From RGIG9115 sp045648165 (GTDB lineage Bacteria; Bacillota; Clostridia; UBA1381): a stretch of 30,361 nucleotides of DNA. The notes below the pieces were generated by a model. The model was not told the origin of the DNA. It saw nothing but the letters and a program-made list of their open reading frames with translations, and did not search any database. This document shows, piece after piece, positions 1 to 7,600 of the stretch (within the stretch, counting starts at the first letter, position 1; every line of letters begins with the position of its first letter). The stretch is taken from NCBI GenBank assembly GCA_045648165.1, contig JAZRNL010000025.1, forward strand, positions 1-30,361, given 5' to 3'. The position numbers were made by a program, and so were the translations under genes.

Positions 1-516
1 AAGGCTTTTCTTTGCTTCTTTGATAAGTTCGTATGCTGCGTTTTCTGTTTCTTCATTTTCACAGCTTACAACAAGGATATACGGAGTATCGCCAATTTTT
101 CTTGTTGAAAAAACAACAATGATGATACCAATGATAACAGAACCAATAATTGCGAGAGGAAGAAGTCCTGCACCAAGCACAATACCAACTGCTATTGCCC
201 AAAACAAAAACGCTATATCCATAGGTTCTTTAATCGCTGTTCTGAAACGAACGATAGAAAGAGCACCGACCATACCAAGAGAGAGTACAACATTTGATGT
301 TACTGCGATAATTACAAGACTTGTAATCATTGACATTGCAATTAAAGATATTCCGAACGAATCTGAGTACATTACTCCCTGATAAGTTTTTTTATAAATT
401 AAAAAGATAAAAAGTCCAATTACAAAGGCAAGTCCGAGTGCCAAAAGCACATCAAGTGTTGAAAAAGAGTTGATGTTTGATAAAAAGCTTGATTTAAATA
501 CATCTGAAAAAGTCAT
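1..516 (-). CDS. DUF4956 family membrane protein (partial, C-terminus cut by window edge)
   Basis: Reading the minus strand from an ATG at 516 gives 172 codons with no stop before the window ends, so the C-terminus is missing. The start has a purine-rich GGAAGGAAG site about nine bases upstream. The protein begins MTFSDVFKSSFLSN and has hydrophobic segments near residues 21-41, 53-80 and 98-135, followed by a soluble tail starting DTPYILVVSCENEE. The motif SLGMVGALSIVRFRTAIKEP after the second segment is typical of DUF4956 proteins, which have no established biochemical function. It lies 29 bases after the VTC-domain gene on the same strand, a pairing that recurs in Clostridia, so the two are probably co-transcribed and may work together at the membrane. 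The family call is from memory of the motif. Confidence 0.8.
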   Translation of the reverse strand, partial: MTFSDVFKSSFLSNINSFSTLDVLLALGLAFVIGLFIFLIYKKTYQGVMYSDSFGISLIAMSMITSLVIIAVTSNVVLSLGMVGALSIVRFRTAIKEPMDIAFLFWAIAVGIVLGAGLLPLAIIGSVIIGIIIVVFSTRKIGDTPYILVVSCENEETENAAYELIKEAKKSL

Positions 517-545
517 AATTTTTTTCTTCCTTCCATTAAGTTTAT

Positions 546-1211
546 TTATATTCTTATTGCCGCATATTTTGAGAAGGCGGCACTTCTTCTTGATTTAACC
601 TGAACACAATCTCTGATAATCTGCGGAAGATATTCATCCCATTTTACTTCTAAGATTGCTTCGTGATAGGTCTGCAAAAAAGGTAAATCAGGATTTAAGA
701 ATTCCTTTACATTGTTACTGCCACAGATATTCATATCAAGAGTTACCCTGACATTACCGGGCGGATATACAAAACATTCACGTGTATATGCAACAATGCA
801 CTTCGGGCGAAGAAGCTGATATTTCATTTTTGAGTACAACTCTCGCATCAACTCAAATTCACTATCTTTCATAAATTCAATATCGCCGTCAATAATCTTT
901 TGACATTCTTCTGTGGTAATTCTGCAGCTTTCCTTATTACATAAACCGTTTATTTTGCTTTTTTTCTCTAATCGGATAAAGGTTGTGTCAGTTCCGTAGT
1001 ACCTGATACGAAACTTTTCTCTTTTATTTACTCCGTCAATCTTTTCTCTAAGAGCTTTGTCCATATAATTATCAAAATATAAACTTTTGATGAAATATGT
1101 TCCATCTTCGCCTGCATTAGGATCGTGCTTTACAACTGCACTAAGCCTTGTCCTGAGACCGTATATATCAGCAAGGTTTATTTGATGCTTGTATTCATGC
1201 CTGAATTTCAC
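546..1211 (-). CDS. VTC domain protein, probable polyphosphate polymerase
   Basis: This 221-residue soluble protein begins with GTG at 1211, preceded by a strong GGAGG nine bases upstream. No ATG near the N-terminus is placed as well. It begins VKFRHEYKHQI (GTG read as Met) and has the VTC-domain pattern: an N-terminal RHEYK strand, a DNYMDKALREKIDG stretch, the charged RIRYYGTD and FIRLEKKSKI strands of the tunnel, and a late EVKWDEYLP segment. VTC domains of the yeast vacuolar transporter chaperone type make polyphosphate from ATP inside a basic beta-barrel tunnel. Bacterial stand-alone versions are usually annotated as polyphosphate polymerase domain proteins, and direct biochemistry on them is sparse. 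No membrane segment is present, so the DUF4956 partner just downstream could be its membrane anchor; that is inference. Confidence 0.82.
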   Translation of the reverse strand: MKFRHEYKHQINLADIYGLRTRLSAVVKHDPNAGEDGTYFIKSLYFDNYMDKALREKIDGVNKREKFRIRYYGTDTTFIRLEKKSKINGLCNKESCRITTEECQKIIDGDIEFMKDSEFELMRELYSKMKYQLLRPKCIVAYTRECFVYPPGNVRVTLDMNICGSNNVKEFLNPDLPFLQTYHEAILEVKWDEYLPQIIRDCVQVKSRRSAAFSKYAAIRI

Positions 1212-1406
1212 TTGTTATCACCTCCGCATACCATAAAATTCAAAACATTTCCTGATTTTAACTCTATTATAAAGGTTTAAGGTTAAAATAAAGTTAAAAA
1301 TAATTTGTTTTATCAGAATACATTTAAACAAAAATCGTGACAAATAATATTAACGCTATGAAATAATGGTTCAAAATACATCTATCCTTTTAGTAATCGA
1401 AAAAAA

Positions 1407-1446
1407 TAGCATATGCAAAAGAAATATAATTCTTTCACATATGCTA
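1407..1446 (-). terminator. Rho-independent terminator, minus strand
   Basis: A 9-bp outer stem (TAGCATATG with CATATGCTA) and a 6-bp inner stem (AAAGAA with TTCTTT) are separated by a two-base internal loop. On the minus strand the hairpin is followed by a run of seven T (plus-strand A run at 1400-1406). It would end transcripts from the dehydrogenase gene before the VTC gene. Confidence 0.6.
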
Positions 1447-1454
1447 TATAACCA

Positions 1455-1505
1455 TTAGGATCTAGTGTCCCCGACGTGAAGGTTCAAGTCCTTTCAGGCG
1501 CACCA
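1455..1505 (+). tRNA. 3' half of tRNA-Leu(UAG), non-functional fragment, probable att scar
   Basis: The fragment runs from U33 of the anticodon loop (TTAGGA) through the 3' anticodon stem, a type II variable arm ending GACGTG, the T arm (GGTTCAAGTCC) and the acceptor strand CAGGCGC, discriminator A and encoded CCA at 1503-1505. The variable-arm sequence (TAGTGTCC...GACGTG) and the TAG in the anticodon position point to leucine. No 5' half (GCGCCTG acceptor strand, D arm) precedes it; the upstream bases belong to a terminator hairpin. A tRNA 3' half with its breakpoint in the anticodon loop is the usual product of site-specific integration by tyrosine recombinases into tRNA genes. It cannot make a functional tRNA. 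Confidence 0.75.
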
Positions 1506-1540
1506 AAAAATAGCCCTACCGAAGGTGGGGATATTTTTTG
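1504..1540. terminator. Bidirectional rho-independent terminator
   Basis: The stem CCCTACC/GGTGGGG closes a GAA loop and is flanked by an A-rich arm (AAAAAATA) on the left and TATTTTTT on the right, so the hairpin works on either strand. It sits immediately after the tRNA-Leu fragment, where the terminator of a tRNA gene would be, which supports the idea that it travelled with the tRNA 3' end. It also lies 53 bases past the stop of the minus-strand dehydrogenase gene. Confidence 0.7.
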
Positions 1541-1592
1541 TGTAAACAAATCTTATAACAACTTTTAGTTATAAATATAATATCAGTGAGTT

Positions 1593-2672
1593 TTAATCCA
1601 ATTCATTTGCAAATACTTCTCTTCCAAGCTCTGCGGATTTATAGAACATTTCTATAATTGTAGATACGTTTGTTGTTTCTTTTGGTTTTATAATAAGCTC
1701 TTCTTTGTTTTTTAGAACATTTAAAAGGTTTTCTGTAATGTATGTGTGGCCGGGGAAGGGGCCTTCGTATTTTACAGGATTGATTTCGAAGGGAATTTCG
1801 GTTTCGCAGCCTGAAAGAATTTTTTTACCTTCAAGTGAAAATCCATAGTTCTTTCCTGACAGAGTTATGTCGTTTGATTCTGCAATGTTTGCCGACCATG
1901 CAATTTTGAACGAAATTCTTGCCCCGTTTTCGAAAGTGAGCATACCGCTGGAAAAATCCTCTACATCCATTTCTTCCGGGTCGAAATTCCTTGGATTGTT
2001 TATAACCCCGCCACGGGCGCCGCTACTTGCGACAGAGCCTGTTTCGTACTTGTGCATCTGTACCGAGTGAGCCAGGACGGATTTGATTTTTACATTACCC
2101 ATAAACCAGACAAGTGAGTCAAGCATATGTACTCCTATATCTAAAAAAGCACCGCCACAACTCATCTTTTTAATATGGAAAGTTCCCCAAGTTGGAGTAC
2201 CTCTCCGCCTTGTTCTTGCAAGCTCTCCGTAATATATATCACCTATTTCATTTTCTTCTAAATATTTCTTTATTGCAAGGCGCTCAGGCAGAAAACGAAA
2301 TCCGTGGCATGCTATAAGAAGCTTCCCTTTGCTTTTTGCAAGGTTAAACATTTCTTCCGCATCTTTTTTTGTAAATGCAAGAGGCTTTTCACAAAGCACG
2401 TGTGCTCCGGAGTTCAGAGCAAGAATTGTATGCTCCTTATGAACAAAGTTCGGGCCGCAAACGGAAACAACATCCGGTTTTTCAGCTTCAAGCATTTTTT
2501 CGGGGCTTGTGTAGTAACGGGCAATCCCGTTTCGCTCTGCAGTATCCTTTGCAGATTTTTCATTAATATCGCAAACCGCGGTAATTTTAAAGTCATCGGG
2601 GAATGCTTTAAAGGCGGGAATATGAGCTGCATTGGTAATCATACCGCTGCCGATTATACAAACCTTAAGCAT
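1593..2672 (-). CDS. Gfo/Idh/MocA family NAD(P)-dependent oxidoreductase
   Basis: The 359-residue protein starts MLKVCIIGSGMITNAAHIPA, with a Rossmann nucleotide-binding motif (GSGMI, residues 8-12) and the family signature CEKPLA (Glu95-Lys96-Pro97, the lysine lining the active site). The middle contains the GVHMLDSLVWF helix (conserved D and H) typical of the C-terminal alpha/beta domain. Family members oxidise or reduce hydroxyl groups of sugars, inositols and related compounds, or act as biliverdin-type reductases; the substrate cannot be told here. Its first codon lies inside the end of the flavin reductase-rubredoxin gene (eight-base overlap), so the two are translationally coupled and share the promoter at 3307-3335. 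The length fits the family (330-390 residues). Confidence 0.88.
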   Translation of the reverse strand: MLKVCIIGSGMITNAAHIPAFKAFPDDFKITAVCDINEKSAKDTAERNGIARYYTSPEKMLEAEKPDVVSVCGPNFVHKEHTILALNSGAHVLCEKPLAFTKKDAEEMFNLAKSKGKLLIACHGFRFLPERLAIKKYLEENEIGDIYYGELARTRRRGTPTWGTFHIKKMSCGGAFLDIGVHMLDSLVWFMGNVKIKSVLAHSVQMHKYETGSVASSGARGGVINNPRNFDPEEMDVEDFSSGMLTFENGARISFKIAWSANIAESNDITLSGKNYGFSLEGKKILSGCETEIPFEINPVKYEGPFPGHTYITENLLNVLKNKEELIIKPKETTNVSTIIEMFYKSAELGREVFANELD

Positions 2673-3276
2673 CTTTTACCTCCTCGAAATCAGCCGCACC
2701 ATGCTTGCACAGGGGGCAGATAAAATCATCAGGTAAGGGATGGCCTTCATAAACATAGCCGCAAATTTTGCAAACATAGCCTTTGCTTTTTGGCACTTGG
2801 GGCTTTGGCTTGGTGTTCTTGTGGTAGTAGCTGTAGGTTATGGATTCTGCATCTGATACAACAGATGCCTCTGTAACAGAGCAGATAAACATGCCGTGAG
2901 TGCCCAGATCTACATATTGGTCAACGCTGAGTGACATAAATGCATTTATATATTCCGGAAGATATGCAAGTCCGTTTTCTGAGCGCTTGGGAGTAAGTCC
3001 GTCAAATTTGTTTTTATCCCGTCCGCTCACAAAACCGAAGCGTTCAAACACAGAAAAAGGAGCATCAACGGTGAGGCAGTTTACGTTCATTTTGCCTGTT
3101 TTTTTGATTATTTCGTGAGAATAGTTTGATTTGTTAACGGTAACTGCCACTTTTAAAGGCGTGTCCGTTACCTGAATAACAGTGTTAACAATAAGCCCGT
3201 TATCTTTTACTCCATCGTTGCATGTAACAACGTAAAGGCCGTAGCCTATTTTAAATAAAGCCGTAAGGTCAATCAT
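2665..3276 (-). CDS. Flavin reductase-like domain fused to C-terminal rubredoxin
   Basis: The 203-residue protein starts MIDLTALFKIGYGLYVVTC. The reading frame is open to 3360, but the start at 3276 is chosen because AGGAGG-like GGAGG lies seven bases upstream and because a consensus promoter (3307-3335) lies inside the longer version. Residues 1 to about 160 form a flavin reductase/flavoredoxin-like FMN-binding split barrel (GLIVNTVIQVTDTPLKVAV, then NYSHEIIKKTGKMNVNCL). The tail carries a short rubredoxin, CKICGYVYEG followed by CPLCKHG, whose two CxxC pairs would bind one iron. Such fusions pass electrons between flavin and iron in anaerobes, often for oxygen or peroxide defence, for example as high-molecular-weight rubredoxin. 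It leads a two-gene unit with the overlapping Gfo/Idh/MocA dehydrogenase. Confidence 0.87.
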   Translation of the reverse strand: MIDLTALFKIGYGLYVVTCNDGVKDNGLIVNTVIQVTDTPLKVAVTVNKSNYSHEIIKKTGKMNVNCLTVDAPFSVFERFGFVSGRDKNKFDGLTPKRSENGLAYLPEYINAFMSLSVDQYVDLGTHGMFICSVTEASVVSDAESITYSYYHKNTKPKPQVPKSKGYVCKICGYVYEGHPLPDDFICPLCKHGAADFEEVKDA

Positions 3277-3306
3277 AATATTACCTCCATAATGTAGTAT
3301 ACTAAA

Positions 3307-3335
3307 ATTATATATTAATAGCTTCCAAATGTCAA
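3307..3335 (-). promoter_or_regulatory. Consensus sigma-A-type promoter for the flavin reductase-rubredoxin operon
   Basis: On the minus strand TTGACA (3330-3335) and TATAAT (3307-3312) are separated by exactly 17 bases. The predicted RNA start is about 20 bases ahead of the ribosome binding site for the ATG at 3276, which rules out the longer upstream reading as the natural protein start. Confidence 0.85.
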
Positions 3336-3368
3336 TAAAAAATACACCTATTAAAACCATTCCCTTTT

Positions 3369-4160
3369 CTATTTCAAAAACTTACTTTTCCTATACTCCT
3401 GAGGTGAAATGCCTGTTATTTTTTTGAAGGTGTAGGAGAAGTGGTTTTCTGAGGAAAAGCCTGTGTTATACGCCGCCATAGTGATTGAACAGTCGCTATA
3501 GAGAAGCAGGTTTTTTGCTTTTTGTATCCGCATTGAAATCAGGTCGGTAATGGGAGAAATGCCGAACTGTTTTTTGTAGAGAAATGAAAAGCGGCTTACG
3601 GAGTAGCCTGTAAGCTTTGCCATTCGCTCCAGAGTCCAGGGCTCGCCGATTTCGTCGTACATTTTATTACGAAGGTCTGCAAATTTTGAGTCATAACAGG
3701 TGTTTTCGTAGGAAATGCCTCGGTTTCTTGCAATTGTTATAATCATATCGCAAATTACCGACATAATTCGTTCTTTATACAAAATATCTTTATTCAGATG
3801 TTCAAAGCCTATCTGCTTAATAAAAGGTGCCATAAGCCTTTTATCCGTAACCGGAAATGCCATATTAAGAGGCAGACCGGCTTTTTTAATAAGAGGTCCT
3901 GCATCCTTGCCGGTTATGTATATCCAGTCGTTTACAAAGCCGTCTTTTGTTTTTTCGGAGGGGCCGTGCTTTATGTATTCGCTTGGTGAATTAATTAAAA
4001 CATCTCCTACATTTCCATGTAACATTTTTCCGTTGCTGTAATATGTAAAGGGTGTGTGGAAACACATAACAAGATATTCTGTGGAATTATATTCTTCGTG
4101 AAAATGGTCTGGGGTGTGGTGGGTGGCTGTGTCGCCATGATATGAATAAATGTCGGGCAT
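3369..4160 (-). CDS. AraC family transcriptional regulator
   Basis: The 263-residue protein starts MPDIYSYHGDTATHHTPDHF. The frame is open to an ATG at 4199, but that codon overlaps the -10 box of a perfect promoter (4191-4219), so the transcript would not contain it. The ATG at 4160 has AAAGGA seven bases upstream. The N-terminal half is a cupin-like ligand-sensing domain (HFHEEYNSTEYLVMCFHTPF, with several His). The C-terminal 100 residues are the double helix-turn-helix DNA-binding domain: LERMAKLTGYSVSRFSFLYK then the signature AAYNTGFSSENHFSYTFKK and GISPQEYRKS. AraC proteins of this type usually bind sugars or sugar derivatives and activate nearby genes. Candidate targets are the downstream flavin reductase/dehydrogenase unit or the giant surface protein gene upstream; neither is proven. 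Confidence 0.88.
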   Translation of the reverse strand: MPDIYSYHGDTATHHTPDHFHEEYNSTEYLVMCFHTPFTYYSNGKMLHGNVGDVLINSPSEYIKHGPSEKTKDGFVNDWIYITGKDAGPLIKKAGLPLNMAFPVTDKRLMAPFIKQIGFEHLNKDILYKERIMSVICDMIITIARNRGISYENTCYDSKFADLRNKMYDEIGEPWTLERMAKLTGYSVSRFSFLYKKQFGISPITDLISMRIQKAKNLLLYSDCSITMAAYNTGFSSENHFSYTFKKITGISPQEYRKSKFLK

Positions 4161-4190
4161 ATTCTCATCCTTTGCACAGGGTTTTATTAA

Positions 4191-4219
4191 ATTATACATT
4201 TAAGGTAGTAATTTGTCAA
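4191..4219 (-). promoter_or_regulatory. Perfect consensus promoter for the AraC regulator gene
   Basis: Minus-strand TTGACA (4214-4219) and TATAAT (4191-4196) are spaced by 17 bases. The -10 box overlaps an in-frame ATG at 4199, which is therefore not the translation start; the predicted transcript leads about 24 bases into the ATG at 4160. Confidence 0.85.
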
Positions 4220-4363
4220 TACGGGGCATATGTTAAATTTTTTAAACAAAAGAACCTTTGTTGTTTACATTTGGATTATTAGATGGTATAATGATGTGTT
4301 TATATTAAAGAAGATGAGGCGAATGTGGTTAGAATGATTTTTTATATGGTCATAAAAATGAAT

Positions 4364-4409
4364 AAGAAAAAGAGATAAAACCTTTTACAGTTCTATCTCT
4401 TACTTCTTG
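4364..4409 (-). terminator. Inverted repeat, possible minus-strand terminator
   Basis: The arms AAGAAAAAGAGATA and TATCTCTTACTTCTT pair over about 14 bp with one bulged base around a 17-base loop. On the minus strand the distal arm ends in a T-rich run (CTCTTTTTCTT). No convincing gene feeds into it; only a 25-codon reading frame (4393-4470, minus, MKRRILLKTVAKNS...) lies directly upstream. Apart from this repeat and the two promoters, nothing else was recognised between 4200 and 4643. Confidence 0.35.
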
Positions 4410-4507
4410 ACCTTGCAATGCTCGTTGTACTATTTTTAGCAACTGTCTTTAACAGTATACGGCGTTTCATCCTCAATTTTTTGTGGGAATTATTTTTTGT
4501 AAAAGTA

Positions 4508-4536
4508 TTGAAAACAACAATAATTTATGGTAAAAT
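4508..4536 (+). promoter_or_regulatory. Promoter of the giant surface protein gene
   Basis: TTGAAA (4508-4513) and TAAAAT (4531-4536) are 17 bases apart and the -10 box is preceded by TGG, an extended -10. The leader would be about 107 bases to the ATG at 4650. The leader shows no recognisable riboswitch by eye. Confidence 0.65.
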
Positions 4537-4649
4537 GACATCATAAACTGGGTAAATTGTAAGTAATCGGTATAGTTAAAAACAAATCTTAATTATTAAA
4601 TGATCTTATATCCACAGCTACCTGATTAATGTAAAAGGAGAATTTGAAT

Positions 4650-7600
4650 ATGAGTATTGCAAATTTGACCAAAAGAATATGCGCATATTTTTTAGTAATG
4701 TGTATGTTTGCATCCACGATGAACGTGGGTTTGGTAAGCTATGCTGCAGGAAATAACGGTGTAGCTACAGCAACGGAAGGACAAAATAACAATAATGGGA
4801 CAATTCCTGACGAAGGCTGGGGAGATGAAGATGAACCTGTAATCATGGAAACTATCGTTTCATCAGCTAAAGAGCTTGAAGATGCGCTTACAGGAGGATA
4901 CAATAGAATCGAAATTTTTTCGGATTTCGTTGTGGACAGAACATTCTTTATTACAAAGGATACTGTCATCTTCTCTCAGGAGGATGTAACGCTTACAAGA
5001 GATCCTGCTTTTGCTGGCGATATTTTCGTATTTGGTCCCGAAGAGAAACCTGCTAATGAAACGGATAAGCCTGTTACTATCACTTTTGGAAGTGAAGATG
5101 CAAAAATTACAATTGATGGTAACAAGGGGAATATGAAAGCTGACGTTTTAGGCACGGTGTTTTTGGTAAGAAACCTTGCAGAAGCTGAACTTCGCAACGT
5201 AACTGTAACAAACGCTAAAAAGGTTAGCAACGAAAGAATACTTGATGAAGAAAAATACGATGTTACATATAAGTCGCAGGTCGGCGGTGCGGCAATTATT
5301 TTAGATTCAGGTAAATTGGATGTTTATGGTTCTGAATTTACAAATAACGAAGTAGGTATTTTTGAAAAAGACAATGAAGCCTCAATAAGCGGACGAGGCG
5401 GTGTTATCTATAGCTTTGGCGAGCTTAATGTTTATAATTCTGCATTTAACAACAATAAAGCCACAAAGGGCGGTGCTATCTATAACTACAGAGAAACACA
5501 CCTAAACGATACAATTTTTGAAGGAAACACTGCTTCAACAGTAGGCGGTGCTATTTATGTTCCGTCAAGCACATCGGCATTTGTATATACCGATAATACA
5601 AGATTTGTTCAAAATAGTGCGACAGATGGTGGTGCGATTTATTCTTTTGGAACATGTGATTTAAAGAACACGTTGTTCACGCTTAACACATCAACCACAG
5701 GATATGGCGGTGCTGTCTATATTTCAGGCAAAAAGACTTCAAAGAAAAGTCTTGAAACATCAAATGTAACTTTTACCCAAAACAAATCTGTAAAAGCCGG
5801 CGGCGCTGTGTACGTTGATTCTGATGCAGTAGTATCATTTGTTTCGGATAAATATGAAGGTAACCAGGCTACCAATAGTAACGGTGGTGCTATATATATT
5901 AAGTCCGGTGCAATTGCTTCGATTGACGGTGCAACATTTACAGACAACAAAGCTCTTGCAGGTCATGGTGGTGCTATTGTTGCATCAGGTATAACTGATG
6001 GAACAGACAGAACTTTTGAATTATACAATTCTACTTTTACTCAAAACCAGGCATTTTACAATGGTGGTGCTATTTATTTCACCACAAACGCAATTGCATA
6101 TCTAAAGAATGTAGAATTTTCTAAAAACGAAGCACTTGCAACTGCAAACTCTGATGGGAACAGATACGGCGGAGGTGCTATTTACTCAACAGGCTCAAAG
6201 GTTGAGATTGATGAAGCTAAATTTATAGAAAATAAATCAGGCTTTATGGGTGGTGCATTTGAAATTCACTCATCCAGTGTAGCTAAGCTCAATAACATTA
6301 CTGCAACTGGGAATATTGCAGAAAATTCAACCGGTGGTGCATTTGAAATCAAGTCATTATCCGCTATTTCTATGAATAACGTTACTGCAAGCGGAAATAA
6401 GTCGTTGACTGACCGAGGCGGCTTTATGGATGTAGATAATGCGGAAGCAAAGATATGGAATTCAGTTATTAGCGAAAGTTCTGCATCGGTAGGTGGTGCC
6501 ATAGCATTCAAGGAAGGCGCTAAAGGTGGCATTTACAACACAGAGTTTAACAGCAACAAATCAACTAACCACGGCGGTGCCTTGCATATATATACCGATG
6601 GTGAAAAGGTAACGCTCCACACAGTTAAGTTTAACGGAAACGAGGCAGGTGGTTTTGGCGGTGCTATATATATTTCAAAAGCAAGTCTTTCGGATATGTA
6701 TAACATTACCGCAAAAGAAAACAAAGCAGAATCCGGCGGTTTTATGTATGAGACAACAACCGGAACAGTTGTTAATTTGAACGGATTGACTGTTTCGGGC
6801 AATACGGCAACAAATGGTCCCATATTTTACGGTAATTCAGCAGGAGCAAAACTTAATATAAACAAAACAAACTATGTAGATGAAACGGCAACAGGTGGGC
6901 TTGATGATGCATACTGGGCAACAGCTATTGTAAACAAGCTTACGGTAACTAACGTAATTTCACTCATTCCCGGATATAAGGATTTTGGAGAAGAAGGTGG
7001 AGATGCAGAAGATACTTCAACTGAAGTTATCGCAGGTGTTACGAATGCAGCTGATCTTGAATCAGCACTTAATCAGGGATATACTAAGATTCAGCTTTTA
7101 AAGGGATTTAATGTAGACAGAACATTAGAAGTTACAAAGAATACAACTATTTTTGCAAAAGAAAATGTAACGCTTACAAGAGATGCATCTTTTGTGGGTG
7201 ATATGTTTCTTCTTGGCCCTGCAACGAAGAATGAATCGGCAGAGACAGTTAATATAACTTTTGGCAGTGATGAAGCGATAATCACAGTTGACGGTAACAA
7301 GGCTAATATGACAGCTGAGGTTGTCGGCTCAATATTCTTTGTAAGAAACCTTGCAGAAGTTGAACTTCGCGGCGTAACTGTAACAAACGCTAAAAAGACA
7401 GGTAACGTAAGAGCACTTGACAAAGCATACGGTCTTTCATATGAGTCGCAAGTAGGTGGTGCTGCAGTTATTTTAGCATCAGGTAAATTGGATATTTATA
7501 ATTCCAACTTTACAAACAACGAAGTAAGCGTTTTGGAAAAAGACAATACAGATTCAATAAGCGGACGTGGTGCTGTTATTTATAGCTTTGGCGAGCTTAA

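Noticed and set aside
20..382. Plus-strand open frame of 120 codons at the left edge
   Set aside because: It is antisense to the DUF4956 gene, which has clear membrane segments and a family motif.
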